Positions 1-9,143 of a DNA stretch of 64,000 nt are shown in pieces (within the stretch, counting starts at the first letter, position 1; the number at the start of each line of letters is the position of its first letter). The translations under genes were made by a program, and so were the position numbers. Below the pieces are notes generated by a model that was not told the origin of the DNA, did not search any database, and worked only from the letters and a program-made list of their open reading frames with translations. Source of the DNA: JAAZHD01 sp012510895 (GTDB lineage Bacteria; Bacillota; Clostridia; Caldicoprobacterales; DTU083); contig JBMNJC010000020.1 of the NCBI GenBank assembly GCA_050951465.1, forward strand, positions 10,413 to 74,412. Direction: 5' to 3'.

Positions 1-106
1 TAAAGGGGTCGTTAATGCCAACCACTTTAACATTCGGGTTATCCAGTGATGCACGGAAAACCAGCCGACCGATTCGACCAAAACCATTAATACCTATTTT
101 TATCAT
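1..106 (-). CDS. gap: glyceraldehyde-3-phosphate dehydrogenase, N-terminal fragment (cut by window edge)
   Basis: The frame opens with ATG at 104-106 and runs off the left edge of the window. It translates to MIKIGINGFGRIGRLVFRAS and onward, the NAD-binding Rossmann start of type I GAPDH (motif GxNGFGRIGR). The enzyme makes 1,3-bisphosphoglycerate from glyceraldehyde-3-phosphate in cytoplasmic glycolysis. A strong ribosome binding site (TAGGAGG, 114-120) precedes the start. Only about 35 residues are visible, so the catalytic Cys cannot be checked. In Firmicutes gap usually begins a glycolytic operon with pgk and tpiA; here that would lie outside the window. Confidence 0.9.
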   Translation of the reverse strand, partial: MIKIGINGFGRIGRLVFRASLDNPNVKVVGINDPF

Positions 107-148
107 GTAAAATCCTCCTATCTCATTTGTATAATTTTATCATTCTTT

Positions 149-177
149 ATTCTATACGATATTTACACTCTTTACAA
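149..177 (-). promoter_or_regulatory. probable sigma-A promoter of gap
   Basis: On the minus strand TTGTAA (172-177) and TAGAAT (149-154) are separated by 17 bp, about 40 bp upstream of the gap start. This is a pattern match only. Confidence 0.5.
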
Positions 178-239
178 GTATGAGAAACAAATTTGTGAAA
201 TGTCTAACATACTTTTACACCGATTTCAAAAATCTGTAT

Positions 240-1163
240 TCAAAAGAGCCACTCGGATAAATAAGCGAATAACGACATGGTGGCCGGGCTGACAAAGGTT
301 GTCAGCATAACTACCTGGGAAGCAAATTCCGGTTCATTTTTAAACTCCATGGCCAAAAGAGCGGTATTTACTGCTGTGGGAACAGAAGATGATATTAGCA
401 GAACCTGGGCTGTAATGCCTTCATAGCCAAATAGCTGAATAATCAGGTACGCTGCAAAGGGGCCTGCAATAAGGCGCAAAAAGCTTACTATATACACATT
501 TGCATTTCTGAAATTGAACTTTATCCGGGACAGCTGAACTCCCAGGGTCAACAGGGCAACAGGCACCAGGCCGTTGCTGATAAATACTGCAGCGGGCCAG
601 AAAAAGAGCCGGCTTAAGTCAATCTTAAGACCCTTACAAAGAAATCCGACTGCAACTGCATAAATGGACGGTACCTTAAGCACCTGCAGCAGGGAATCTT
701 TAACACTCATATTCCCCCGGTTTATATTGTAAACTCCAATGGTGTTGGTGGTAAGGTTCTGTGACAGCACTATCATAATCTGGGTGGATACTGCCTGGGG
801 ATTTGCGTCAAATAAAAGCATGATAAGAGGCAGTCCCAGATTTCCGGAGTTATAAAACATTACGGCGTTATTCATGGCTGCCGTCAAGGTCGGCGGGCTC
901 TTCCTGAGCCGGGCAACACCGGTACTGATAAGGCTCATTACAAGCATCAGGGTCAGGGCAAAGCCTATTATTCCAAGCAAGTTAAGGGTTATTTCCGTTT
1001 CTGTAAGCTTTACCAGTATCAAAGCCGGCACAAAAACATAGATATTGAATTTTGTAAGGGTGTGAATGTCAAGGATAAACTTCTTGCCCAGAATAAACCC
1101 AATCAGGATTAATATGAATATCGGTACTATATTATCTATTAAAATAGTAAAAAATATTCTCAC
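240..1163 (-). CDS. AEC family transporter (auxin efflux carrier-like permease)
   Basis: A 307-residue, almost wholly hydrophobic protein with about ten predicted membrane segments in two bundles. An N-terminal block (IVPIFILILIGFILGKKF) is typical of the AEC/PF03547 family of membrane permeases. Bacterial members export or import organic acids and related small molecules; the substrate cannot be told here. The start is GTG at 1163 with only a G-rich stretch upstream, so it is less certain than most. It lies 32 bp downstream of prfB on the same strand and may be read through from it. Confidence 0.8.
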   Translation of the reverse strand: MRIFFTILIDNIVPIFILILIGFILGKKFILDIHTLTKFNIYVFVPALILVKLTETEITLNLLGIIGFALTLMLVMSLISTGVARLRKSPPTLTAAMNNAVMFYNSGNLGLPLIMLLFDANPQAVSTQIMIVLSQNLTTNTIGVYNINRGNMSVKDSLLQVLKVPSIYAVAVGFLCKGLKIDLSRLFFWPAAVFISNGLVPVALLTLGVQLSRIKFNFRNANVYIVSFLRLIAGPFAAYLIIQLFGYEGITAQVLLISSSVPTAVNTALLAMEFKNEPEFASQVVMLTTFVSPATMSLFAYLSEWLF

Positions 1164-1195
1164 GCAAACCCCCGCCCCGCTGCTTTTTTATTTAA

Positions 1196-2297
1196 TCAGC
1201 TCATCATTTGCAGATAGGCATGGATGAAGGGATCCAGATCTCCATCCATCACTGCCTGTATGTTTCCGTTTTCCACATTGGTTCTGTGATCTTTCACCAG
1301 ATTGTAAGGATGGAATACATAAGAACGTATCTGGCTGCCCCACTCAATCCTTTTCATTTCACCCTTCATCTCATTTATTTTCTCCTGGGCTTCCCTTTCC
1401 TTAAGTTCCAGAAGTTTTGCTTTCAGCATTTTCATGGCAGTCTCCCTGTTCTGTATCTGAGACCGTTCATTCTGGCATGAAACCACAATGCCTGTTGGCA
1501 GGTGGGTTATGCGAATAGCTGAATCGGTCATGTTAACATGCTGACCGCCTGCCCCGCTGGCCCTAAAAGTATCTACCCGTATCTCTTCCGGACGAATCTC
1601 TATGGTATGGTCGTCTTCCAGTTCAGGCATTACATCAAGGGATGCAAAGGAGGTGTGCCTTCTTCCTGATGCGTCAAAAGGAGAAATTCTGACCAGCCTA
1701 TGGACGCCTTTCTCAGCTTTCAGATAACCATAGGCATACTCACCGATAACATGAAGGGTAACACTTTTTACACCGGCTTCTTCTCCCGGCAGAAAATCCA
1801 ATACTTTAACTTCATATCCGCTTTGCTCGCACCATCTTGTATACATTCGGTAAAGCATGCCTGCCCAATCCATGGCTTCTGTGCCCCCTGCCCCTGCATG
1901 GATGGATATAATAGCATTATGGGAATCATATTCCCCTTTCAGCAGGGTAGCCAGTCTCATGCGCTCCACTTCCGCCTTCAGCTGTTTTATGCTGTCATAA
2001 ACCTCCTTAACAACTGAAGAATCATTCATCTCCTCGCCAAGTTCTATAAGAACCTCTATGTCTTCAAGTTTGCACCGGGCATTCTTCCAACTTGCTTCCT
2101 TGTTTTTTAAAGATTTCATTTCCCGGTTCACAGTTTGAGAACGTTCAAGATCGTTCCAGAATTCCGGTGACTGCATCTCTTCTTCCAGTTCCTCTATCCT
2201 TCGCCTTATACCTGGAAGGTCAAAGTGAATCACCTATCATTTGAAGTGTCTCTTGAATTGATTCAAGCTGCTGCTTTGCCTGATCAAGTTCCAACAT
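1196..2297 (-). CDS. prfB: peptide chain release factor 2, with programmed +1 frameshift
   Basis: Release factor 2 ends translation at UGA and UAA. The real start is ATG at 2295-2297. Frame 0 encodes 25 residues (MLELDQAKQQLESIQETL...) and stops at an in-frame TGA (2220-2222) inside CTT TGA C; a +1 slip continues into the long frame, giving 366 residues. In that numbering the stop-codon-reading SPF is at 205-207 and the catalytic GGQ at 250-252, matching the E. coli positions. A shorter GTG-initiated reading from 2233 would lose the first helix and is an artefact of ignoring the slip. It follows secA by 39 bp, the usual secA-prfB arrangement, and is regulated by its own product through the slip. 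Confidence 0.96.
2219..2235 (-). promoter_or_regulatory. prfB programmed frameshift site
   Basis: The minus strand reads AGGTG ATTCA CTTTGAC. This comprises a Shine-Dalgarno-like AGGTG, the slippery CTT codon, the weak TGA stop and a following C, the conserved layout of the RF2 autoregulatory site. Low RF2 lets the ribosome pause at TGA and slip +1. Confidence 0.93.
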
Positions 2298-2336
2298 ATT
2301 AATCACACCTTTCCGTTGCCTCGGCTGAATTTGCTT

Positions 2337-5015
2337 TTACACAGCGCCGCAGCATTTCTTGTATTTCTTTCCGCTGCCGCAAGGGCAGGGATCGTTTCTT
2401 CCTACCTTTTTATCTTTGACAACAGGCTTTTTGGCCTGATTGCCGCGGCCGGCCTCAATAGGCTCTGCCGCCTTTTCTCTTTTGGGCATATCGTTTTTTA
2501 TCCGGATGCGGTAAAGAAGGGAAACCACTTCTTCCTGTATTCCCCGGATCATTTCATGGAACATTTCATGGCCTTCAATCTGATACTCTATTACCGGATC
2601 CCGCTGTCCGTAAGCCCTGAGTCCAATACCCTGCCTAAGCTGATCCATGGCATCAATATGATCCATCCACTTCCGGTCAACAACCTTAAGGGTAATGACC
2701 CTTTCTGCCTCCCGCATGGGCTCTTCCCCATTGATTTCTTCCTGTTCTCTATAAATCTTTTCCGCTGTTTCAAGAAGTTTTTCCTGAATGCGGGCCTTGG
2801 TCAGTGATTGAAGTTCATTGATATCAATATATCCGGGGGGAATGCAAATTTTACCAAGATAAGACATCATGCCCTGTAAATCCCATTCTTCCGCATGGTC
2901 AGTGTCACCTAAATAAACTTCGATTGCATAATTTATCAGGGCTTCCACCATATCCATAATACTGCTGCGCAGATTCTCACCCTCCAGGACGCTTCTGCGT
3001 TGGGAGTAGATAACATTACGCTGGGTATTCATTACATCGTCGTATTGCAGCACATGTTTTCGAATATTGAAATTATTGCTTTCTACTCTCTTTTGTGCTG
3101 CTTCAATCTGCCCGGAAAGAATTCGATGCTCTATAGGCTGATCTTCCTCCATGCCCAAACCGGCAACAATGCTTTGAATTCTTTCGGAACCAAACAGGCG
3201 CATAAGATCGTCTTCCAATGAAATATAGAAACGAGAGGAACCCGGATCGCCCTGACGGCCGGAGCGCCCTCTGAGCTGGTTGTCAATGCGCCGGCTTTCA
3301 TGCCGCTCAGTGCCGATGATGTGGAGTCCTCCCAGCTCGAGAACCTTTTGCCTGTCTTCCATGGTTTCCTTCTCATATTTTTCATACAAATCCTTATATA
3401 CTTCCCTGGCTTCCAATACTTCCGTGTCATCAGTTTCACTAAAACCGGTGACCTGGTTTATTGTTTCATCGGAATATCCAAGGCGCCGCATTTCTTTCTT
3501 GGCCATGAATTCAGGATTACCGCCCAGAATGATATCGGTACCCCGGCCTGCCATGTTGGTTGCAATGGTAACAGCCTTGTATTTTCCTGCCTGGGCTATG
3601 ATTTCTGCTTCCTTATCATGGAATTTGGCATTCAGTACCTCATGAGGCACGCCGCGACGCTTCAGCATGCCGCTCAGCATCTCGGAAACCTCTATGGATA
3701 TTGTGCCCACAAGCACCGGCTGACCTACTGCATAACGCTGAACTATCTCATCCACAACGGCATTAAACTTCCCTTTGGCTGTCAGATAGATAACGTCATT
3801 AAAGTCCTTGCGGATCATTTTTTTGTTCGTAGGGATTTCTACAACATCAAGGCCGTATATGGCTTTGAATTCTTCTTCCTCTGTCTTTGCCGTGCCGGTC
3901 ATGCCGGCAAGCTTGGAATACATCCGGAAATAGTTCTGAAAGGTTATTGTTGCCAGGGTTTTACTCTCTCTCTGAACCTTAACGTTTTCCTTGGCCTCAA
4001 TGGCCTGATGCAGACCGTCACTGTACCTCCGGCCAAACATCAAGCGGCCGGTGAACTCATCCACAATTATTATCTGACCGTCTTTGACCACATAATCCCT
4101 GTCCCGTTTCATCAGGGCATGTGCACGCAGAGCCTGATTAATATGATGAGCAAGCTCGGCATTTTCGGGATCAGCCAGGTTTTCCACTGAAAAATACTGC
4201 TCCGCCTTGGCAACCCCTTCTTCCGTCAGATTGACGGTCCGGGCTTTTTCATCCACCTCAAAATCTAATTCTTTTTTAAGGCGGGGAATAAACCTGTCCA
4301 CACGGAAATACAAATCAGTTGACTTATCTCCGGCACCGGAAATAATAAGGGGAGTACGGGCTTCATCGATAAGAATGGAGTCCACCTCGTCAATGATGGC
4401 ATAGTTCAGCTCCCGCTGCACCATGTCTTCTTTGTAAATCACCATGTTGTCCCGAAGATAATCAAAGCCAAACTCATTATTGGTTCCGTAAGTAATATCG
4501 GCCATGTAGCTTTCACGCCGCTCTTTGGCTTTAAGGCCGTGGACAATAAGCCCCACCGAAAGGCCCAGGAAACGATAAATCTTACCCATCCATTCACTGT
4601 CCCTGCGGGCAAGATAGTCATTAACGGTTACAATATGAACGCCCTTGCCTGTAAGAGCATTTAAATAAGCCGGCAGGGTTGCTGCCAGTGTTTTACCTTC
4701 CCCGGTTTTCATTTCTGCAATCCGACCCTGGTGAAGTACGATACCGCCCAGTATCTGCACTTTAAAATGACGCATGCCCAGAACCCGTACTGATGCTTCA
4801 CGCACAACAGCAAAGGCCTCCGGCAGAAGTTCATCCAGAGTTTCTCCTGCCTGATAGCGTTTCCTGAATTCCTCCGTTTTTTCCCTGAGCTCCCTGTTGC
4901 TTAGAGCCTTTATTGACGGTTCAAGAGCTTCTACCTGCTCTACCGTTTTCATAAGTCGTTTGATTTCTCTGTCGTTGCTGTCGCCTAACAGTCTTCTGAA
5001 TAAGCCTGCCATCAT
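2337..5015 (-). CDS. secA: preprotein translocase ATPase SecA
   Basis: The 892-residue motor drives secreted proteins through SecYEG. In order it shows the N-terminal helicase domain with Walker A MKTGEGKT (about residues 102-109), the DEVDSILIDEARTPL Walker B region, the preprotein cross-linking domain, the second helicase domain (TNMAGRGTDIILGG, GRSGRQGDPG) and the scaffold. A C-terminal SEC-C zinc motif (DPCPCGSGKKYKKCC) binds SecB or the ribosome. The length is normal. The start is ATG at 5015, preceded by GGGGTGAAGT; the next codon is also ATG. It sits directly upstream of prfB, with hpf further upstream, as in many Clostridia. Confidence 0.97.
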   Translation of the reverse strand: MMAGLFRRLLGDSNDREIKRLMKTVEQVEALEPSIKALSNRELREKTEEFRKRYQAGETLDELLPEAFAVVREASVRVLGMRHFKVQILGGIVLHQGRIAEMKTGEGKTLAATLPAYLNALTGKGVHIVTVNDYLARRDSEWMGKIYRFLGLSVGLIVHGLKAKERRESYMADITYGTNNEFGFDYLRDNMVIYKEDMVQRELNYAIIDEVDSILIDEARTPLIISGAGDKSTDLYFRVDRFIPRLKKELDFEVDEKARTVNLTEEGVAKAEQYFSVENLADPENAELAHHINQALRAHALMKRDRDYVVKDGQIIIVDEFTGRLMFGRRYSDGLHQAIEAKENVKVQRESKTLATITFQNYFRMYSKLAGMTGTAKTEEEEFKAIYGLDVVEIPTNKKMIRKDFNDVIYLTAKGKFNAVVDEIVQRYAVGQPVLVGTISIEVSEMLSGMLKRRGVPHEVLNAKFHDKEAEIIAQAGKYKAVTIATNMAGRGTDIILGGNPEFMAKKEMRRLGYSDETINQVTGFSETDDTEVLEAREVYKDLYEKYEKETMEDRQKVLELGGLHIIGTERHESRRIDNQLRGRSGRQGDPGSSRFYISLEDDLMRLFGSERIQSIVAGLGMEEDQPIEHRILSGQIEAAQKRVESNNFNIRKHVLQYDDVMNTQRNVIYSQRRSVLEGENLRSSIMDMVEALINYAIEVYLGDTDHAEEWDLQGMMSYLGKICIPPGYIDINELQSLTKARIQEKLLETAEKIYREQEEINGEEPMREAERVITLKVVDRKWMDHIDAMDQLRQGIGLRAYGQRDPVIEYQIEGHEMFHEMIRGIQEEVVSLLYRIRIKNDMPKREKAAEPIEAGRGNQAKKPVVKDKKVGRNDPCPCGSGKKYKKCCGAV

Positions 5016-5084
5016 ACTTCACCCCGGTTTTGTTTTATGCCACTAAACTATTCTAACACGTAAGGCCGGCCGTTACAAGAATTC

Positions 5085-5109
5085 CAAAAAAAAGAGGAGC
5101 AATTGCTCC
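5085..5109 (-). terminator. intrinsic terminator after the FGGY kinase gene
   Basis: On the minus strand a GGAGC-AATT-GCTCC hairpin is followed by a run of eight T after TC. It lies 13 bp past the kinase stop codon. Confidence 0.8.
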
Positions 5110-5121
5110 CCCTGCTTTTTA

Positions 5122-6570
5122 CTAAAATTTTCCTTTAAGCTCTTTATATGCGAGGAATTTCTCTTCGTATATTTTGTTATTCTCTTTATTGGGCAGGTAT
5201 CTCTTTTGTATGCCGCCGACCATACGCTGCTGGGCTTCCTTTAAATCTTTGAATACACCGGAACCGATTCCGGCACACAGGGCGGCTCCCAGGTTTCCTG
5301 TTTCATGGGTTTTGGGTATAACAACCGGCATGCCTGTTATATCCGAAATAATCTGACACCATACAGAGCTTTTGGCTCCGCCGCCGAAAACGCATATCTC
5401 ACCAACCCTGCGTGCACTCCCGCTGATCCGCTTATGAGCTGAAATGCGCTGTTTTATCTCATAACCTACACCTTCCAGCACGGAACGTATGATATCTCCC
5501 TGGGTTGTTTCCAGCCCTATGCCGGCAAAGAAACCTTTATTATACAGCGAGCTTCCCCTGTATAGGTCGGGATAAGTAAATACCCCGTTGGAACCTGCAG
5601 GTGCCTTATCGGCCAGCTCATCCATCTCTACATAAGACATCTGGGAAAAGAAAGTGTTTCTTACCCATTTGAGTGCAGCTCCTGCCGTGCCGATGGAGTT
5701 TTCAAGAATCCAGCTTTGGCGGTCAAATCCATGGCAGGCAACAGCCATACTGTCATCCACAATATGCTCAGGTGCTATTGAACAGATAGCGCTTGCAGTT
5801 CCCAGGGAAACAGTTATTATACTGTTGTCAATGCCTGCGCCTATGGCTGCAGCCTTCTGATCCTGCAGCCCCATTACTACCTTGGTTTTCGGCGACAGCC
5901 CAAGTTCATCCGCAACTTCCGGCAATACCGTGCCTACCACATCACCAAAGCAGTATATCTCCGGAAATTTGTCCAAATCTATATCGTATTTCCGGAAAAA
6001 TTCAGGAATCCATTTCCTTTCAGCCGTATCATAGCAAAGTGTACCGCTGGCCATGGAATAATCCGTTGCATAGCTGCCGGAAAAACGATACAGCAAAAAG
6101 TCCAGCCCCATTAAGAATTTATGAGTTTTTTCATAAATTTCAGGACGGTGTTTTTTCAGCCACATGACCTGTGGAAAGACAAGGGAAGAAATCTGCCTTC
6201 CGGTACGGGAAAAAATCTCATAATTGTCGTAATCGGCCTTTATCTGCGCAGCTTCTTCTGTTGCACGGGTATCATACCAGCTGATAGCATTCATCAGTGT
6301 GTTGCCGGATTTGTCTACGGGAACGAATGATATACCCTGTGAGCTGGCAGATAAACCTAATACTTTTCTTCCATCAATATCGGCTTCTTTTATTGCTGTT
6401 TTTATGGCTGTTTTTACATTTTCCCACCATTCATTTGCATCCTGCTCGATGCCCTCAGGTGTGAAAATAAGATCATATTCAATATAGTGTTCACCCAGAA
6501 TGTTTCCGTCCAAATCAAAAACCATGCTTTTGCAGCCCGTGGTTCCTAAATCGACACCTAGTAAATACAT
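5122..6570 (-). CDS. FGGY-family carbohydrate kinase (xylulokinase-like)
   Basis: A 482-residue ATP-dependent sugar kinase. The N-terminal phosphate-binding motif GVDLGTTGCKSMVFD and the C-terminal adenosine motif CVFGGGAKSSVWCQ mark the FGGY fold, and the length fits XylB and related kinases. The sugar is not certain: xylulose is the usual default, but many FGGY kinases of this type act on other ketoses or acids. The start at 6570 has GAGGGAA upstream. The gene lies downstream of a NagB-like gene on the same strand, suggesting a small sugar-use cassette, with a repeat-like hairpin between the two. Confidence 0.85.
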   Translation of the reverse strand: MYLLGVDLGTTGCKSMVFDLDGNILGEHYIEYDLIFTPEGIEQDANEWWENVKTAIKTAIKEADIDGRKVLGLSASSQGISFVPVDKSGNTLMNAISWYDTRATEEAAQIKADYDNYEIFSRTGRQISSLVFPQVMWLKKHRPEIYEKTHKFLMGLDFLLYRFSGSYATDYSMASGTLCYDTAERKWIPEFFRKYDIDLDKFPEIYCFGDVVGTVLPEVADELGLSPKTKVVMGLQDQKAAAIGAGIDNSIITVSLGTASAICSIAPEHIVDDSMAVACHGFDRQSWILENSIGTAGAALKWVRNTFFSQMSYVEMDELADKAPAGSNGVFTYPDLYRGSSLYNKGFFAGIGLETTQGDIIRSVLEGVGYEIKQRISAHKRISGSARRVGEICVFGGGAKSSVWCQIISDITGMPVVIPKTHETGNLGAALCAGIGSGVFKDLKEAQQRMVGGIQKRYLPNKENNKIYEEKFLAYKELKGKF

Positions 6571-6604
6571 ATATTATTCCCTCTTTAATAATCGTAATAT
6601 AAAG

Positions 6605-6665
6605 GTCATCCTAAGCGAACGGAAAGAACTCTGCTTTATAATACTTTTCCGCTGCTCAGGATGAC
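6605..6665. repeat. inverted repeat with GTCATCCT/AGGATGAC ends
   Basis: GTCATCCTAAGCG at 6605-6617 is nearly complementary to the stretch ending GCTCAGGATGAC at 6665; the outer 8 bp are perfect. The ends resemble widely scattered palindromic intergenic repeats carrying TCATCCTGAGCG. It lies between the NagB-like gene and the kinase. No protein is encoded. Confidence 0.55.
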
Positions 6666-6732
6666 AGCTTGTCTGCAGCTTAAGTAATATCAGTCAAAGA
6701 ATTTCTGTGTGCTGCTGACTGAATCTTTATGA

Positions 6733-7671
6733 TTAGTAACCTACGGTTTCCATAATTTCAATGGGCTGTGCTATGCTGGGAGAAATGTAGATTGTGCATG
6801 GCAATACCTGATATATGGATCCGGGTACCATTGGTGTTACCGGTCCGTGGGTGATTAAACGGGAAGTCATGCGCTGCCATGAGGAGAATGTTCCCATGGT
6901 GGTTATTCCATGACCCTCAATTCTTCTTTTAGCATGGAGTACATCTCTGGGACCAATGGTAGCTGCCTTGGGCGGAACATTTCCTACATTACCGGAGCAG
7001 CCAAAAACACCATGCAGCGAATTCTGGGCAATTGTCAATGGATGCAGTGAAATAACCTTAGCAGGCTGCTGCAGATATTCTTCAATAGAATTAACCTCTG
7101 TGTATTCCGGAACGGGATCTATAAAAGCAATATGTCCGGCCCATCCGGGACCTGAAGTAAACAGATCAATACCGCCGTCTGTTTTTTCGTCAATCAGATC
7201 GGAGTAGTAACTGATGTTTTCCGTTGTGGGGTAGAGAATGTTCTCAGGAAGCGGCCGTAGATCTGGATCAATTTTTTCTATGAAGTACTTCATGAAAGAA
7301 TATGTAAGACCGGATCTGTATGTCAGAGGCGCAACATTGCCGTCCTCATCTGCCCATTCATCCATTGTGATAAATACGCAGTTTCTGCAGCTGACGCGAT
7401 GAGTATTAATCATTTCAGCCAAAGCCATGTGTGTGTGAGGGTTCGGATTTCCGAAAATAGTGGAAAACTTCTTGTTCTGCTCATCAGATTCCTTTATGCC
7501 CAGGAATTTTTCCATCAGCACTACAGCACCAAAGTTTTGCAGAATTTTAATTCTAACCTCAGGATTTGGATGCTGTTCAATCTCCTCAGGTGTCATCTTA
7601 GCTAATCTTTCTAAAAGCTCTCTATCCTTTATGGGACAGAAATCAGCAGGCTTAAAATTAAAATCACTCAT
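6733..7671 (-). CDS. NagB/RpiA-superfamily protein, glucosamine-6-phosphate deaminase-like
   Basis: A 312-residue protein. The stretch TSGPGWAGHIAFIDP matches the sugar-phosphate isomerase loop of NagB (GxGxxGHIAFNEP), and ITMDEWADEDG matches the NagB region FxxDEY. It is longer than classical NagB (about 240-266), with extra N-terminal helical sequence. Classical NagB converts glucosamine-6-phosphate to fructose-6-phosphate. The divergent motifs and the FGGY kinase next door leave room for another amino-sugar or sugar-acid substrate. The start at 7671 has GGGAGG upstream. Confidence 0.75.
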   Translation of the reverse strand: MSDFNFKPADFCPIKDRELLERLAKMTPEEIEQHPNPEVRIKILQNFGAVVLMEKFLGIKESDEQNKKFSTIFGNPNPHTHMALAEMINTHRVSCRNCVFITMDEWADEDGNVAPLTYRSGLTYSFMKYFIEKIDPDLRPLPENILYPTTENISYYSDLIDEKTDGGIDLFTSGPGWAGHIAFIDPVPEYTEVNSIEEYLQQPAKVISLHPLTIAQNSLHGVFGCSGNVGNVPPKAATIGPRDVLHAKRRIEGHGITTMGTFSSWQRMTSRLITHGPVTPMVPGSIYQVLPCTIYISPSIAQPIEIMETVGY

Positions 7672-7789
7672 TACTAGACCTCCCTAATTGGTATATTTTA
7701 ACATTAGTTTATCATGAATAAATAAAATAGCAAGTATTTTGGAATTGCATCTAATTATCCTGATTTCACCAATAATAGTAATTACACAT

Positions 7790-7818
7790 AAAAAAGAGGA
7801 GTGCTTCTCCTCTTTTTT
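7790..7818. terminator. bidirectional intrinsic terminator downstream of hpf
   Basis: A-run, AGAGGAG, loop TGCTT, CTCCTCT, T-run: a 12-bp stem with T tracts on both strands. On the minus strand it ends hpf transcription. Confidence 0.85.
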
Positions 7819-7849
7819 AAATATGACGATCTTCTTATACAAATGAGCC

Positions 7850-8395
7850 TTATTCGTAAGTCGGCTCAATCAAACCGTATTTATTGTCTTTTCTTTTATA
7901 CACAACATTAATCTCATCTGTTTCTGCATTGGAAAATACAAAGAAGCTGTGACCGAGTAAATCCATCTGCATGAGGGCTTCCTCCACTGACATAGGCTTA
8001 ACCAGAAAACGTTTGGTTCGCACTATTTTAAGTTCTTCCACCTCTTCTACTTCATCGGCATGTTTTTCGCTGAACTCCATCTTGTTATCTGCGAAGGCTC
8101 CTTTGCGAAGTTTACGTGCGAGCTTTGTGCGAAACTTGTGAATCTGGCGCTCCAGCTTGTCAAGAACCAGGTCGATGGATGCATACATATCGTCAGTAGA
8201 TTCTTCCGCCCTGATCAGAACGCCGTTGAATGGGATGGTAACCTCTACAATGTGTCGGTTTTTTTCAACAGACATGGTTACCTGTGCTTCCGTTCCCGAA
8301 TCAAAATACCTCTCAAGTTTACCAACCTTCTTGTTAACCTGATTTCTCAGCGCATCGCTGATCTCCACGTTTTTCCCGCTAATTTTAATTCTCAT
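7850..8395 (-). CDS. hpf: long-form ribosome hibernation promoting factor
   Basis: The 181-residue protein has an N-terminal S30AE/RaiA domain (MRIKISGKNVEISDALRNQV) of about 100 residues, a charged linker, and a C-terminal dimerisation domain (KRFLVKPMSVEEALMQMDLL, then FFVFSNAETDEINVVYKRKD). Long HPF dimerises 70S ribosomes into inactive 100S particles in stationary phase. The start has AAAGGAG upstream. It lies upstream of the sugar cassette and secA. A promoter resembling general-stress promoters lies about 100 bp upstream. Confidence 0.95.
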   Translation of the reverse strand: MRIKISGKNVEISDALRNQVNKKVGKLERYFDSGTEAQVTMSVEKNRHIVEVTIPFNGVLIRAEESTDDMYASIDLVLDKLERQIHKFRTKLARKLRKGAFADNKMEFSEKHADEVEEVEELKIVRTKRFLVKPMSVEEALMQMDLLGHSFFVFSNAETDEINVVYKRKDNKYGLIEPTYE

Positions 8396-8496
8396 TCGGT
8401 TAGCTCCTTTCCCATATCCTTAAATTATTGTATTCAGGCATACAAGCCTCTCATACCTATTCAGCCGGATATGGCTTGTATTTACTTATTAAATTA

Positions 8497-8522
8497 TTAC
8501 CCTTGTCCGAATGCTTTTAAAC
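8497..8522 (-). promoter_or_regulatory. possible stress-type (sigma-B-like) promoter of hpf
   Basis: The minus strand has GTTTAA (8517-8522), a 14-bp spacer and GGGTAA (8497-8502), close to the Bacillus sigma-B consensus GTTTAA-N13-15-GGGTAT. Most Clostridia lack sigma-B, so this could be chance. Confidence 0.3.
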
Positions 8523-8544
8523 ATTATTCAGAAAAAAACTCCTG

Positions 8545-9129
8545 TCAGTCAACGGGAAAAAACTTAATTTTGTTTATTTCATCATGTTCATTAAACTCTT
8601 CCGGTGTCAGAACATCATGCATAATAACCTGCCATTTATAGTTTGACTGCTTGAAGTGTACAATTGAATACAAGAAGTTCTGGCTGTCATCATACTGCAG
8701 ATACATGACGGCTGTACCATCATCCATATTGTATACCCGCTCACTTATGGACAGCTGATATCGTTTTTTTTCATAACCGGCCTTTGTTATCTCCTCATCA
8801 GATACCACTGCCATCTCATCGCTTTTTAAATTTTCAGCTTCCATCTCTTTTTCATAACCAGCCGTATCCAGGCTCCCGTCCAGCCGCCGGGCAAATACCA
8901 TTCCGGCCCTTTCAGCCGCCAGGGGCAGCTGATAGCCGATGGTAAAGCGGTAGTGACCATACACAGCAGCTATCATAACAACCGTAACCAGTATAAAGGA
9001 TATTATTCGGCCGGCAGGATACTTTTTCATGTCATTTTTATAACTTATATAGGTTTTCACATTGTATACAAGCCATGGCAAAAACAGAAATATGCCAATC
9101 ATGATATAAACAATTTTTGCTGCTTTCAA
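8545..9129 (-). CDS. hypothetical protein with two membrane segments
   Basis: A 194-residue protein of no family I recognise. Two hydrophobic segments (about residues 5-24 and 42-60) anchor a C-terminal soluble domain of about 130 residues that begins with charged helical sequence and ends in beta-rich sequence (YQLSISERVYNMDDGTAVMY, YKWQVIMHDVLTPEEF). The start is TTG at 9129, supported by GGGAGGT 8 bp upstream. It lies 14 bp downstream of the ABC transporter ATPase gene and is probably the last gene of that operon. Confidence 0.65.
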   Translation of the reverse strand: MKAAKIVYIMIGIFLFLPWLVYNVKTYISYKNDMKKYPAGRIISFILVTVVMIAAVYGHYRFTIGYQLPLAAERAGMVFARRLDGSLDTAGYEKEMEAENLKSDEMAVVSDEEITKAGYEKKRYQLSISERVYNMDDGTAVMYLQYDDSQNFLYSIVHFKQSNYKWQVIMHDVLTPEEFNEHDEINKIKFFPVD

Positions 9130-9143
9130 ATCAAGTTACCTCC

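Noticed and set aside
3300..4190. 296-codon open frame on the plus strand inside secA
   Set aside because: Antisense to a highly conserved coding region, Cys/His-rich random composition, no ribosome site.
7684..7869. 61-codon minus-strand frame after hpf
   Set aside because: It spans the bidirectional terminator and overlaps the hpf end without a ribosome site.
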